The position numbers and the translations under genes were made by a program. From Limosilactobacillus secaliphilus (GTDB lineage: Bacteria > Bacillota > Bacilli > Lactobacillales > Lactobacillaceae), in assembly GCF_001437055.1 (NCBI RefSeq), contig NZ_JQBW01000004.1, positions 186,001 through 250,000 of the forward strand: a stretch of 64,000 nucleotides of DNA, written 5' to 3'. This document shows positions 39,035 to 47,324 of the stretch, piece after piece. How positions within the stretch are numbered: the first letter of the stretch is position 1; every line of letters starts with the position of its first letter. The notes under the pieces were generated by a model. That model saw only the letters and a list, made by a program, of their open reading frames with translations, had not been told where the DNA came from and made no database searches.

Positions 39035-41827
39035 ATGAATATGAAAAAGCATTATAAACTCTATAAGAGCGGCAAGTTGTGGGTTACTGCAGCCATTGCG
39101 ACCTTAGCTCTGACCACTGGAATGGCAGTTGCTACAACCAACGCCGCCGCTGCTACTGGTGATCAACCACAGTCGCAGCCGCAAGCACAGGGTACGAACA
39201 ACAACAGTTCTGCAGGTACCCCTAGCTCTTCAGCTAACTCCTCTTCCAGCAGCAAGGCCGATAGTGGCGCCTCAAGCGACCCTGCTCAGCCTGCTAAACC
39301 AGCAGACACTGGTAAAAAGGTTATAAATACGGTAACCGTCACCCGGACCATCAACTATGTCACCGAAACACAGGATGGTAAGACAACTACCTCTTCTAGT
39401 CCACAAACGGCAACCTTCACCCGGACCGACATGGTTTACAATGACAAGAACAAGAATGAATATGGCAAATGGGTTGCTGCATCTGGTAACTCCCAATTGT
39501 CAATCCCGGTACTGCATGTCCAGGCTAAGAAGGGCTACGTCATCCAAGTCGACAAGAAGTTCACCGACGAAGTGCCTGCTTTGGCATTGACTGCCGATGA
39601 ACTGGATAAGGCTTTAAAGAATAATGCTCACAATGGCACCATCACCGAGAAGCCGGTCACCGTTACCTACGTCCTGGCTACTAAGTCCCAGTCCATTACG
39701 CCAACGTCTGACAACCAAAAGACCAATGTTTATGACAACAGTAAGAAAGCCGATGATAAGGCTAACCAACAGGCCGTTTGGAAAGCCGTCACCCGAACCA
39801 TCCAAATGGTCAGCATTCAAGGTGGCGCTGCGCATACCGTTACCCAGACTGTTTGGTACAACCGGAATGTGAAGATCTCAACCACCATCGATGCCGAGGG
39901 TAAGCAAACGCAAAAGTACGAAGCCACCGCTTGGCAACTGGCTAAGGGACAAAAGGCAGTTTGGCCAGAATACCAGATCGCTCAAATCACTGGTTTCCAC
40001 TCCCTGGTTGACGGAAAACAACAAATCATCATCCCAGCCCAAGATGTAAAGTCCGATACAGCCGATGCCACTATTAATGTCACCTTCGATAATGAAGCTA
40101 ACGACCCTGTCAACTCTGATGTCGACCTTAGCCTTCATGGTAACTGGGGCTACTTGGACAGCCAGCCAACCGTTAATGGTTCTGAAGGCACGATCCACGT
40201 CAATGGCTGGAACGCTACTAATGATAGTCGGAAGCGTAATTACCACTACATCTTCATCCTGGATTACGGTCAAAATGCTAACCCATGGGGCGACACTCGT
40301 TACATGCCATTCCGTGAAGTTGGCCGGGTATTAGTTCAAAACGAAATCTCCCGTCCTGACGTTAAGGCAGTGCACAACGTTTGGAACGCTGGCCGTTCTG
40401 GCTTCGATGTTAACGTTCCGATCAATTTTGCTGGCGTCAACCCTGGCGACAAACTGGCGGTCATGATGCGGTGGACTTCTGACCCTGCCGGTAACCCATC
40501 TAACATCCAAAATGACAACAGTGAGAAGGGCTCAGCCGACCTCTTCAGTAATCTGTTCTCGATTGATTATGGTACCAACGTCGGTAACTTAGACACCATG
40601 GGCATCGAGAATAATCAGCTGCATGTTTCCGGCTGGCACGCTTCAAACAGTGCTTTAGGCAACCGTTCTCACCACTTCCTGATTCTCTGGGACCAAACCC
40701 TGGGTCATGAAGTTAAGCGGATCGAAGTTAACGATTCCGTTGATCGTCCAGACGTTGCTAAGGTCTTCCCTGGCCTGCTGAACGCCGGAAAGTCTGGTTA
40801 CTCAGCTGACTTCAGCCTGCAAGGCCTTGACTTGAGCCATAACTTTATCGTCATCAGCCGTTACAGCGATTCAGCAACTGGTGAAGGCAGCAACCTTGAT
40901 TACTGGTCCGAACCAAAGTCCTTATTGAACGGTATGAGTGCCGCTAACCAGGCTAACTTAGACAGCGTTAACCTTGGACAAGCAGGTTCTGTTCATGTTG
41001 CCGGCTGGCACGCTACCAACGTTGCCAACTCACTGGAATCTCACCAATACCTGATCCTGTGGGACGCCACCGCTGGTAAGCAAGCTGCTTCCATGGCCGT
41101 TGACAGCAATTCTCGTCCTGACGTTGAAAAGGTCTTCCCATACTTCACCGGCAAGGATGCTAAATATGGCTTTGACGCAACCTTCGCTAATGTTCAATTG
41201 ATTGCCGGCCACCATTACGACCTCGTTAGTCGTTTCTCCACCAGCAACAACGCCAAGAGCAACGGTGACGATGGTACGAGTGCCTTCACTGACTACTGGT
41301 TCAACAACGTCATTGTGATGGACAAAAATCAACAAGCCTACCACATCGACAACGTTCAAAAAGACGATCAGGGTAATCTGATCATCAATGGTTGGATGGC
41401 TGCTGACTACTCACAAGCCTACCCGAACGCTTACATCCTGCTGATGAGCAACGCAACTGGCCGTGAAGTTAAACGGCAGAAGGTTGAATTGAGTCCTCGT
41501 TCTGACGTCCCTGCTAACGGCATGAACCGGCTGTACAACAGTAGTCAGAGTGGCATTTCCAACTTCAACTTTACCTTGAACGCTGATCAACAGAAGCTGC
41601 TCCAGCAAGGCTCCTTCTACTTCATCTTACGGTTCTCCGACAACGACCAAAGCGGTGAAGGTCAATATGTCCAGCAATCAACTGGTTCCTTCAACTACAA
41701 CGCTTTAGCTGTCAAGAAGGATGAAAGTGCTAAGACGGATGATGGCAAAGGTCAGCAAAGCAACCAGAGCAATCATCAGGCACAACAGCCGGCTAACAAG
41801 GACAGCAAGGCTGGTCAAAACAAGTAA
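39035..41827 (+). CDS. Secreted RDV-repeat protein with mucin-binding-like (MubB2-type) domains
   Basis: 930 aa from the ATG at 39035 behind AAGGAGG; the frame opens further upstream without a site. Residues 1-40 are a KxYKxGKxW-type signal peptide (KHYKLYKSGKLW then a hydrophobic stretch and AAAA). A Ser/Asn/Gln-rich linker covers about 41-95. Two repeats resembling Mub B2 domains lie at about 98-214 and 250-352 (both with VTRTI). Four RDV-type repeats fill about 370-905, each with GWxA, an aromatic/ILxD strand, RPDV or RSDV, SG(F/Y) and R(Y/F)S. There is no LPxTG or C-terminal helix, so wall attachment would be non-covalent. Likely a host-surface or glycan adhesin; function inferred. Confidence 0.88.
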   Translation: MNMKKHYKLYKSGKLWVTAAIATLALTTGMAVATTNAAAATGDQPQSQPQAQGTNNNSSAGTPSSSANSSSSSKADSGASSDPAQPAKPADTGKKVINTVTVTRTINYVTETQDGKTTTSSSPQTATFTRTDMVYNDKNKNEYGKWVAASGNSQLSIPVLHVQAKKGYVIQVDKKFTDEVPALALTADELDKALKNNAHNGTITEKPVTVTYVLATKSQSITPTSDNQKTNVYDNSKKADDKANQQAVWKAVTRTIQMVSIQGGAAHTVTQTVWYNRNVKISTTIDAEGKQTQKYEATAWQLAKGQKAVWPEYQIAQITGFHSLVDGKQQIIIPAQDVKSDTADATINVTFDNEANDPVNSDVDLSLHGNWGYLDSQPTVNGSEGTIHVNGWNATNDSRKRNYHYIFILDYGQNANPWGDTRYMPFREVGRVLVQNEISRPDVKAVHNVWNAGRSGFDVNVPINFAGVNPGDKLAVMMRWTSDPAGNPSNIQNDNSEKGSADLFSNLFSIDYGTNVGNLDTMGIENNQLHVSGWHASNSALGNRSHHFLILWDQTLGHEVKRIEVNDSVDRPDVAKVFPGLLNAGKSGYSADFSLQGLDLSHNFIVISRYSDSATGEGSNLDYWSEPKSLLNGMSAANQANLDSVNLGQAGSVHVAGWHATNVANSLESHQYLILWDATAGKQAASMAVDSNSRPDVEKVFPYFTGKDAKYGFDATFANVQLIAGHHYDLVSRFSTSNNAKSNGDDGTSAFTDYWFNNVIVMDKNQQAYHIDNVQKDDQGNLIINGWMAADYSQAYPNAYILLMSNATGREVKRQKVELSPRSDVPANGMNRLYNSSQSGISNFNFTLNADQQKLLQQGSFYFILRFSDNDQSGEGQYVQQSTGSFNYNALAVKKDESAKTDDGKGQQSNQSNHQAQQPANKDSKAGQNK

Positions 41828-41848
41828 ACGATTTGTCACTTGTAAATT

Positions 41849-41888
41849 AAAAAAGAAGGGTGTGGATTAACACACCGCTTCTTTTTTG
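41849..41888 (+). terminator. Terminator of the RDV/Mub protein gene
   Basis: AAAAAGAAG-GGTGTG / CACACC-GCTTCTTTTT stem around GATTAA with a long T-run. Confidence 0.9.
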
Positions 41889-41950
41889 TTCCCGTTATTC
41901 ATGCTACAATATGTGGCATACGTAATTTGAACAACAATTTGGGGAAAGTT

Positions 41951-42745
41951 ATGGATTTAAAAACTATTCTATTGTATGTCGGGATCGGCGCAACGGTCCT
42001 CTTCGTAGTGCAATATATCGTTCAAATCCACCGTGTACGAACCGGAAGAAACTATGTCAGCATGGGTCGAGTCTTCTTGAATTGGATGCTGATCTTCCTA
42101 ATCGTCGCCGGGTTTGGCGGTAGCGTTTATGCATCACATCATGCCAACGATCAACAGCAGGCGGTTTCAGATGACCACTCCGTTCGCAAATCCGCGGAAG
42201 CAGACCAGGTCTATATCCGCTGGAGCAAGAAGAAGGCTCATCTGAACAGCAATGGCGAATGCAAGCTCAAGATCGTCGTTTCGCCAGACACCAAGGTGGT
42301 CATTCGGGGTCACAACACGCACAACGTGTTCAAGACCTTCGACCCGAAAGATGCTGACGGGCCAGTTACTTTACACTACACCTTCACCGAGGATGCTCCT
42401 TATGACATCATCGCCACACGTGGTAAGAAGAAGCTGACCAAGAAGATTACGATCAAGCCATACACGCCTGAAAGTCAATCGTCGAGTTCAACAACCAAGT
42501 CATCATCGAGTTCGAGCTCCAAGTCTAACAGCTCATCATCACGTTCATCGAACAGCAACCAAAGCAATAACGGCGGCGGTTCCTCGAACGCTGGTGGCGG
42601 CACCTCCTACTCTGGTGGTGGCGGTGGCGGCAGCTACACGCCTTCCTACTCCGGTGGCGGTGGCGGCGGTGGCTACTCCGCTCCATCTGTTCCGGCAGCA
42701 CCGGCACGTCCAGCTGCACCATCATGGAACGGTGCAATGCACTAG
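41951..42745 (+). CDS. Membrane protein with Ser- and Gly-rich tail, function unknown
   Basis: 264 aa from the ATG at 41951 (GGGG upstream); a TTG eight codons earlier is less likely. Two membrane spans (about residues 6-24 and 42-60) flank a short basic loop (HRVRTGRNYVS). Residues about 85-170 form a compact extracellular-looking domain (VYIRWSKKKAHLNSNGECKLKIVV ending KKLTKKITIKPY). From about 175 to the end the chain is low complexity: a poly-Ser stretch, then GGGGG blocks and Pro/Ala. I do not recognise the family. The tail resembles wall-spanning or glycosylated stalks. It lies between two secreted RDV proteins but on the opposite strand from the second. Confidence 0.75.
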   Translation: MDLKTILLYVGIGATVLFVVQYIVQIHRVRTGRNYVSMGRVFLNWMLIFLIVAGFGGSVYASHHANDQQQAVSDDHSVRKSAEADQVYIRWSKKKAHLNSNGECKLKIVVSPDTKVVIRGHNTHNVFKTFDPKDADGPVTLHYTFTEDAPYDIIATRGKKKLTKKITIKPYTPESQSSSSTTKSSSSSSSKSNSSSSRSSNSNQSNNGGGSSNAGGGTSYSGGGGGGSYTPSYSGGGGGGGYSAPSVPAAPARPAAPSWNGAMH

Positions 42746-42762
42746 TCTAATCGCATAAATTA

Positions 42763-42857
42763 GGGAGCGTGACAGAAGCTATTAATGGCTTCGTAATCAC
42801 GCCCCCGCGAGCAACAATAGGCCCCCAGCGTTCCCAGAACGTTGGGGGCCATTGTTG
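42763..42857. repeat. Two adjacent long inverted repeats (possible intergenic repeat element)
   Basis: First: GGGAGCGTGA (42763-42772) / TCACGCCCCC (42797-42806) with an inner stem GAAGC/GCTTC. Second: 42812-42833 pairs with 42837-42857 (core GGCCCCCAGCGTTC / GAACGTTGGGGGCC) around a three-base loop. Neither ends in a clear T-run on the plus strand, so the pair looks more like a palindromic repeat element than a simple terminator. Whether it recurs in the genome cannot be seen here. Confidence 0.6.
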
Positions 42858-42922
42858 TACCGCCTGTTAACTTTCGATTTATGTAAAAGGGATCATGTCA
42901 CACTGCCTTTTTGTATACAACA

Positions 42923-42954
42923 AAGCCCTCCAACTATTCACAGCTGGAGGGCTT
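42923..42954 (-). terminator. Terminator of the RDV/amidase gene
   Basis: AAAGCCCTCCA (42922-42932) / TGGAGGGCTT (42945-42954); minus strand continues TTTGTTG. Confidence 0.7.
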
Positions 42955-42975
42955 ATTTAATGTTCAAGCAACAAA

Positions 42976-45672
42976 TTACAGTTGCATGTATTCGTACTTA
43001 ACCAGTTCGAAGAAGTCGCTCATGGTGTAGTTGGTACCGAAGTAAGAACCAGCACGGTTAGACCAGTAAGCGTCAGGATCAACGTGGTCAGTGCCGCCTA
43101 AGAACAGTGAAACCATGTGGTGGGACAGCAGGGTACCATCCGCATTGCCAGTGAAGGTCGGCAGCATGCCGTACTTCTTCATGTTGTAAGCAGCGTAGTA
43201 AGCACCGTTGACTAATTCACGGGCGAAGTTGTCGCGACCGTAAACTTCAACTTGTTCAAACTGAACACCAACAGCGTTACCATCTGGGCCAGAACCCCAG
43301 CAAGGACGATCAGTTGGGGCAATTTCCACAATCCGGTTGCCATCCACGAAAGCGTGAACGAAGGCCCGTTCGTAATCCTGACTTTCGTAGTTGATTTCCC
43401 CTTCAATGGAGTCGTTCGGGTTAGCCGTTTCGTGAACGATCACCTTAACTGGCTTGCCGTAAGTGTAGTTGATTTCGTCAGTGCCTGGGCCGGTCAGCAC
43501 ACCACTGCGTGAACCAGGTTCGTTCAAGATGTGACGGAACTCGATGTTGGCGTGGCCAATGTGGTTGTTGGCGATGAAGGCGTTAATTGCATTGGCGTAC
43601 ATGTTGGCGTGAACAAATGAAATGACGTTTGAATTGTAGTCAACGTAATTGCCGTTACCATTCTTATCATCCGTGTAACGGTGAATGAAGTAGACACCAG
43701 AGTGCGAATTCAGCTTGATGCCATTTACATCCAAGCTAAAGCCGGATTCCTGGCTGTCATCGATCCAAGGGTTGGCCTTCTGTACATCCGGACGCAGCTT
43801 TCTGGAGCTGTCAGTGACGTTCCAACGAGCGATTTCGCTGTGGTTGATGGCGTCCATGGCGATAATGTATGCGTAAGGCTTGTCACTGATGTTAGCAGCT
43901 GCGTGCCAGCCGGAAACATGGAATGAGTTGTCCTGAATGTCAATGGTATCAAAGAAACCAGCATTAGTTGCGAACTTGCCAGTCCAGATGTCCGCCGTCT
44001 GACTACCATTACCATCAGGATCATTGGTGAAGCGCAGTACCACTTGCAGGTGGTCGTCATTGCTCAATGCGTGGCTGTAAGGAATCGTAACGTTGAAGCC
44101 AGAGTCATCACTTTCGTAAATGCCAGGGTAAACACTAGCAACATCATCACGTTCGGTGAAGTTGATCCGTTGCCGGCCTAATTCGCCCTGGTCGTCTAAC
44201 AGGATGACGTAACCGTACTTGTAGTCTTCAGCCTGGTCGTTGGCAACCCAACCAGTAATCTGCATCGAATTGTTGCCCGGCTTCCAGGTATCAATGTTGT
44301 ATGCAGACTGGTCCAGGGTTACTGCTGGGTACCAGTAGTCGGTGTAGCTACCAGCGCCACCGTTACCCGTAGTGGAATCGGAGTAACGACTAACCAGTGA
44401 GTAACTGTGGTTGGCTTGTAGGTGAATGTTATCAAAGGTGTAGTTGAAACGTGCCTGATCAGCCGTCTTCGTGTCAGGGTAAACCTTGGCTACATCAGGC
44501 GAAGCGATCGTATCAACTTGTGCGGATGCCACTTGCCGATGAGCAGTGTTGTCGTAAACGATCAGGAAGTGGTTTGGTTCGAAAATGGAGGCATCATTAG
44601 CGTGCCAGCCAGCAACCGTTAAGCTCCCCTTGCTCAGGTTAAATGAGTCCATGTAACCGTTGTTTTGCTTAACGATTGGGTTGAACCAATAGTCCACCGT
44701 GTGACTACCGTTCCCAGCCGGGTCATTGGTCCAGCGGCTGATAAACTGGATGTTGTGGTTAGTGAACTGGGAGTTCAAGGTGAAGCTGGCCTTGAAGCCA
44801 GAGTGATCGGCGTTGGCAACTTGTGGGTAAGCCTTAGCAACGTCATCACGGGTTTCATCACTCGTTGCCACTAATTGACGGGCAATTTCATGACCTTCCG
44901 TCTGGTCGAAGGCGATAACGTAGTGGTACTTCATCCCGGCAGCAGCGTTGGCAGCATGCCAACCACTGACCGTAACTTCACCGCCCTTGCCAGTCAGGCT
45001 GTCCATCCAAGCGTGATTGCCGTCGTCAAAGGTAATCGGAGTGGACCAGTAATCGGTATGCTGGCCTTCACCATGGACTGGGTCGCTGCTGTAACGCGAT
45101 ACGATGTTCAAGGTATGACTCAAAACATTCGTTGGAATTGTGATACTCAGGTCATAGCCGGAGTTCAGACTGTTAGCGGTGTTCGGATATGCCCGCTGAA
45201 CGTCTGGACGGGTTTGTGGTTCAGCCTTTTGCCGAGTAACTTCGTTGTGTGCCGTTTGGTCATACACAACAATCCACCGGTAGCGTTCATTATTACTTTG
45301 GCCAGTTGCCTGCCAGCCAGCAACATGCAGCTGCGTCTGGCCTTGGTCATTTTGGCTAACTGAGTAGCTATCCAAGTGACCATCGTTGGCGTAAACGTTG
45401 TTGGCCGTGGTGGTGTCAACTGGTACTTCATTGTTAACTGCAGCTGAACTGCTCTGCGCTTGAGCATCCACAGCAGCATTGAACTTCGTTGTAGCTGACT
45501 TAGTATTGACCGTTTGTGTCTGAACAGCAGCGCTTGCATTATCCACGTTGCTGTCGGCGTGTGCATTGGTAGTGTTAAATGCCGTCCCCATTGCCACAGC
45601 GGCAAAGGTCATTGCAGAAACACACCATAATTTTCCACTTTTATATAACTTGAAACGTTTCTTAGCTTCCAT
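42976..45672 (-). CDS. Secreted RDV-repeat N-acetylmuramoyl-L-alanine amidase (Amidase_2 type)
   Basis: 898 aa from the ATG at 45672 with AAAGGAA upstream; the frame begins 12 codons earlier without a site. KxYKxGKxW signal peptide (RFKLYKSGKLW) with cleavage near THAHA-type NAHADS. Five RDV repeats cover about 100-690 (TRPDV, TRDDV, ASPDV, ERDDV, LRPDV, each followed by an SGF-like element and a (S/L/H)R(Y/W/F)-type element). The C-terminal domain (about 735-880) is a zinc amidase: HETAN, a central His in RAFVHAFVDG, WGSG, and a distal SHHMVS...DHVDPDAYW. It should cut between MurNAc and L-Ala in peptidoglycan. No LPxTG; the repeats are probably the surface anchor. Confidence 0.9.
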   Translation of the reverse strand: MEAKKRFKLYKSGKLWCVSAMTFAAVAMGTAFNTTNAHADSNVDNASAAVQTQTVNTKSATTKFNAAVDAQAQSSSAAVNNEVPVDTTTANNVYANDGHLDSYSVSQNDQGQTQLHVAGWQATGQSNNERYRWIVVYDQTAHNEVTRQKAEPQTRPDVQRAYPNTANSLNSGYDLSITIPTNVLSHTLNIVSRYSSDPVHGEGQHTDYWSTPITFDDGNHAWMDSLTGKGGEVTVSGWHAANAAAGMKYHYVIAFDQTEGHEIARQLVATSDETRDDVAKAYPQVANADHSGFKASFTLNSQFTNHNIQFISRWTNDPAGNGSHTVDYWFNPIVKQNNGYMDSFNLSKGSLTVAGWHANDASIFEPNHFLIVYDNTAHRQVASAQVDTIASPDVAKVYPDTKTADQARFNYTFDNIHLQANHSYSLVSRYSDSTTGNGGAGSYTDYWYPAVTLDQSAYNIDTWKPGNNSMQITGWVANDQAEDYKYGYVILLDDQGELGRQRINFTERDDVASVYPGIYESDDSGFNVTIPYSHALSNDDHLQVVLRFTNDPDGNGSQTADIWTGKFATNAGFFDTIDIQDNSFHVSGWHAAANISDKPYAYIIAMDAINHSEIARWNVTDSSRKLRPDVQKANPWIDDSQESGFSLDVNGIKLNSHSGVYFIHRYTDDKNGNGNYVDYNSNVISFVHANMYANAINAFIANNHIGHANIEFRHILNEPGSRSGVLTGPGTDEINYTYGKPVKVIVHETANPNDSIEGEINYESQDYERAFVHAFVDGNRIVEIAPTDRPCWGSGPDGNAVGVQFEQVEVYGRDNFARELVNGAYYAAYNMKKYGMLPTFTGNADGTLLSHHMVSLFLGGTDHVDPDAYWSNRAGSYFGTNYTMSDFFELVKYEYMQL

Positions 45673-45849
45673 CTTTAGTTCCTTTCCAATCAAATGATCT
45701 TTTACCATTTTAATGTAAAATTAAAGAAATTCCAGTCATTTATCGACTTGAAAACGGAATTTAACATTGTAATATTCGCTATTTTGAAAATAATATCCGA
45801 ACAATTACTGGAGGCGCACGGCACCGTCCTCATCAGCATTTTCAGGGCA

Positions 45850-45882
45850 AAAAAAGAGGGCTCCATAAATAGAGCCCTCTTC
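45850..45882 (-). terminator. Terminator of rplJL
   Basis: AAGAGGGCTC (45854-45863) / GAGCCCTCTT (45872-45881) with seven T on the minus strand. Confidence 0.9.
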
Positions 45883-45899
45883 TGGTTGTAATATTTAGA

Positions 45900-46268
45900 C
45901 TACTTAAGGGTAACAGTAGCACCAGCGGCTTCAAGCTTTTCCTTGATGTCGTTAGCTTCGTCTTCCTTAACGTCTTCCTTGATAACGGAAGGTGCGTTGT
46001 CAACTAAGTCCTTAGCGTCCTTCAGGCCAACACCAGTGATGTCCTTAACAGCCTTGATAGCCTTAACCTTAGCCTGACCTGGTTCAGTCAGTTCAACAGT
46101 GTAGCTGTCCTTAGCTGCACCGGCGTCACCACCAGCAGCACCTGCAGCAGCAACTGGAGCAGCTGCAGAAACGTCAAATTCGTCTTCGATAGCCTTAACC
46201 AGATCGTTAAGGTCAGAGATTGAAGCTTCCTTCAGAGAAGCGATAATAGCATCTTTATCAAAAGCCAT
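45900..46268 (-). CDS. rplL: 50S ribosomal protein L7/L12
   Basis: 122 aa from the ATG at 46268 (GGAGG 12 bases upstream). N-terminal dimerisation domain ([26 protein letters not shown]), Ala/Gly hinge ([12 protein letters not shown]) and C-terminal domain [20 protein letters not shown], which recruits translation GTPases. Follows rplJ. It is an expected single copy. Confidence 0.99.
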   Translation of the reverse strand: MAFDKDAIIASLKEASISDLNDLVKAIEDEFDVSAAAPVAAAGAAGGDAGAAKDSYTVELTEPGQAKVKAIKAVKDITGVGLKDAKDLVDNAPSVIKEDVKEDEANDIKEKLEAAGATVTLK

Positions 46269-46336
46269 GTTAATATCCTCCAATATTAATTAGTAAATTT
46301 TGTTTGTGTTCTACGATTAAGCGGCATTTAAACTGA

Positions 46337-46843
46337 TTATGCAGCTTCTTCGTCGTTCTTCTTGTCGGCAACTGCCTTGACAGCCCGTGCGATCTTGCGC
46401 ATTGGATCTTGCAGTGCAGAAGCAAGCATGGACAGCAGGTCTTCCCGACTTGGCATTTCAGCAAATTCGTTAATTTCATCAACGGACTTGATATCCTTTT
46501 CGATGAAACCACCCTTGATTTCAAGGGCATCGTGGTCGTCAGCAAAGTGCTTCAAGATCTTAGCTGGAGCAATTGGGTCTTCGTTTGAGAAGGCAACAGC
46601 CGTTGGACCAACGAAAGTAGAAGCTAAGTCTTCGTAATCGGTACCCTTAACGGCACGGTCCAAGATCTTGTTCTTGATAACTACCATCTTAACATCGGCG
46701 TCACGCAATTGCTTACGCAGATCAGTGACTTCTTCAACCGTTAAACCACGGTAGTCAACCACGATGGCAGATTCAGCATCAGTTAACAGACCGTTAGCTT
46801 CTTTAACTAATTCTGCCTTCTTGGCGATAGCTGTTTCACTCAT
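46337..46843 (-). CDS. rplJ: 50S ribosomal protein L10
   Basis: 168 aa. [34 protein letters not shown], and the C-terminal helix that carries the L7/L12 dimers. It is the first gene of the rplJ-rplL unit, preceded by an L10 leader. In most bacteria rplA lies directly upstream; here about 7.7 kb of accessory genes intervenes. Confidence 0.99.
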   Translation of the reverse strand: MSETAIAKKAELVKEANGLLTDAESAIVVDYRGLTVEEVTDLRKQLRDADVKMVVIKNKILDRAVKGTDYEDLASTFVGPTAVAFSNEDPIAPAKILKHFADDHDALEIKGGFIEKDIKSVDEINEFAEMPSREDLLSMLASALQDPMRKIARAVKAVADKKNDEEAA

Positions 46844-46879
46844 GAAATTACACCTCCTGTAAATGTATTTGGTACGGAT

Positions 46880-47000
46880 TCATAAAAAAATCCCTATGAC
46901 TTCAAAGACATAGAGAAGGAACATTTCAATTTCTTCCTCGGCAGGCATTCATTAAGGCTTTCGCCGCCTGAGTCTTAGGCAGAGTCATATTTATAACCAC
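46880..47000 (-). promoter_or_regulatory. Ribosomal protein L10 leader (autoregulatory RNA)
   Basis: On the minus strand the leader has GCCTAAGACTCAGGCGGC followed by AAAGCCTTAATG and GCCTGCCGAGG, the conserved L10-leader arrangement. It ends in a terminator stem CTATG-T-C / G-T-CATAG followed by seven T. L10(L12)4 binding should favour termination and limit rplJL. Confidence 0.88.
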
Positions 47001-47006
47001 TCAAAT

Positions 47007-47035
47007 AGTATAGATGATTAAGCCCACTTTTGCAA
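47007..47035 (-). promoter_or_regulatory. Promoter of rplJL
   Basis: Minus strand TTGCAA (47035-47030), 17 bases, TATACT (47012-47007). Having its own promoter is consistent with the separation from rplKA. Confidence 0.8.
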
Positions 47036-47070
47036 GGCGTTTTTGATTAATAAAAAATTTCAAAAAACAA

Positions 47071-47099
47071 TTGCATTCTCATAATTCTAATGATATTCT
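47071..47099 (+). promoter_or_regulatory. Promoter of the steT leader
   Basis: TTGCAT (47071-47076), 17 bases, TATTCT (47094-47099). Predicted start at about 47106. It is divergent from the rplJ promoter, with 35 bases between the two -35 boxes. Confidence 0.75.
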
Positions 47100-47134
47100 A
47101 ATAAGCAACAAGTACAGGAAAGAGGTTTTTGATC

Positions 47135-47203
47135 ATGCAACACGTTACTGTTCAATATCATCAAACATCCTCCTCAACCACAACATCCCTCGTGGTTGAG
47201 TGA
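47135..47203 (+). CDS. 22-aa leader peptide with eight consecutive Thr/Ser codons
   Basis: ATG at 47135, nine bases after AGGAAAGAGG (47116-47125); stop TGA 47201-47203. The peptide reads MQHVTVQYHQ, then TSSSTTTS, then LVVE. The eight Thr/Ser codons are at 47165-47188 (ACA TCC TCC TCA ACC ACA ACA TCC). The Ser/Thr block lies over region 1 of the attenuator and the stop codon lies in region 2. The downstream gene is a Ser/Thr exchanger. This composition, position and ribosome site make it a textbook attenuator peptide; the translation itself is predicted. Confidence 0.82.
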   Translation: MQHVTVQYHQTSSSTTTSLVVE

Positions 47204-47295
47204 TTTTACTGTACGTTAAACTCGGTTGTTAAAAGCCGGCTTCACGAAATCACTCATCGTCAGTTAATTGAGTGTTTGTGAAGTCGGCTATTTTT
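47173..47295 (+). promoter_or_regulatory. Ribosome-mediated transcription attenuator of steT
   Basis: Region 1 CTCAACCAC (47173-47181) pairs with region 2 GTGGTTGAG (47192-47200). Region 2, extended as TGAGTGATTT (47197-47206), pairs perfectly with region 3 AAATCACTCA (47247-47256). Region 3 is the top of the left arm (47234-47256) of a 21-bp terminator whose right arm is 47269-47289, followed by ATTTTTA. A ribosome stalled at Ser/Thr codons masks region 1 and frees 2 to pair with 3 (read-through). One that reaches the stop masks region 2, so 3:4 terminates. No T-box core is present. Confidence 0.85.
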
Positions 47296-47324
47296 ATGCA
47301 ACTAAGGAATTGGGGGAATCTCAC

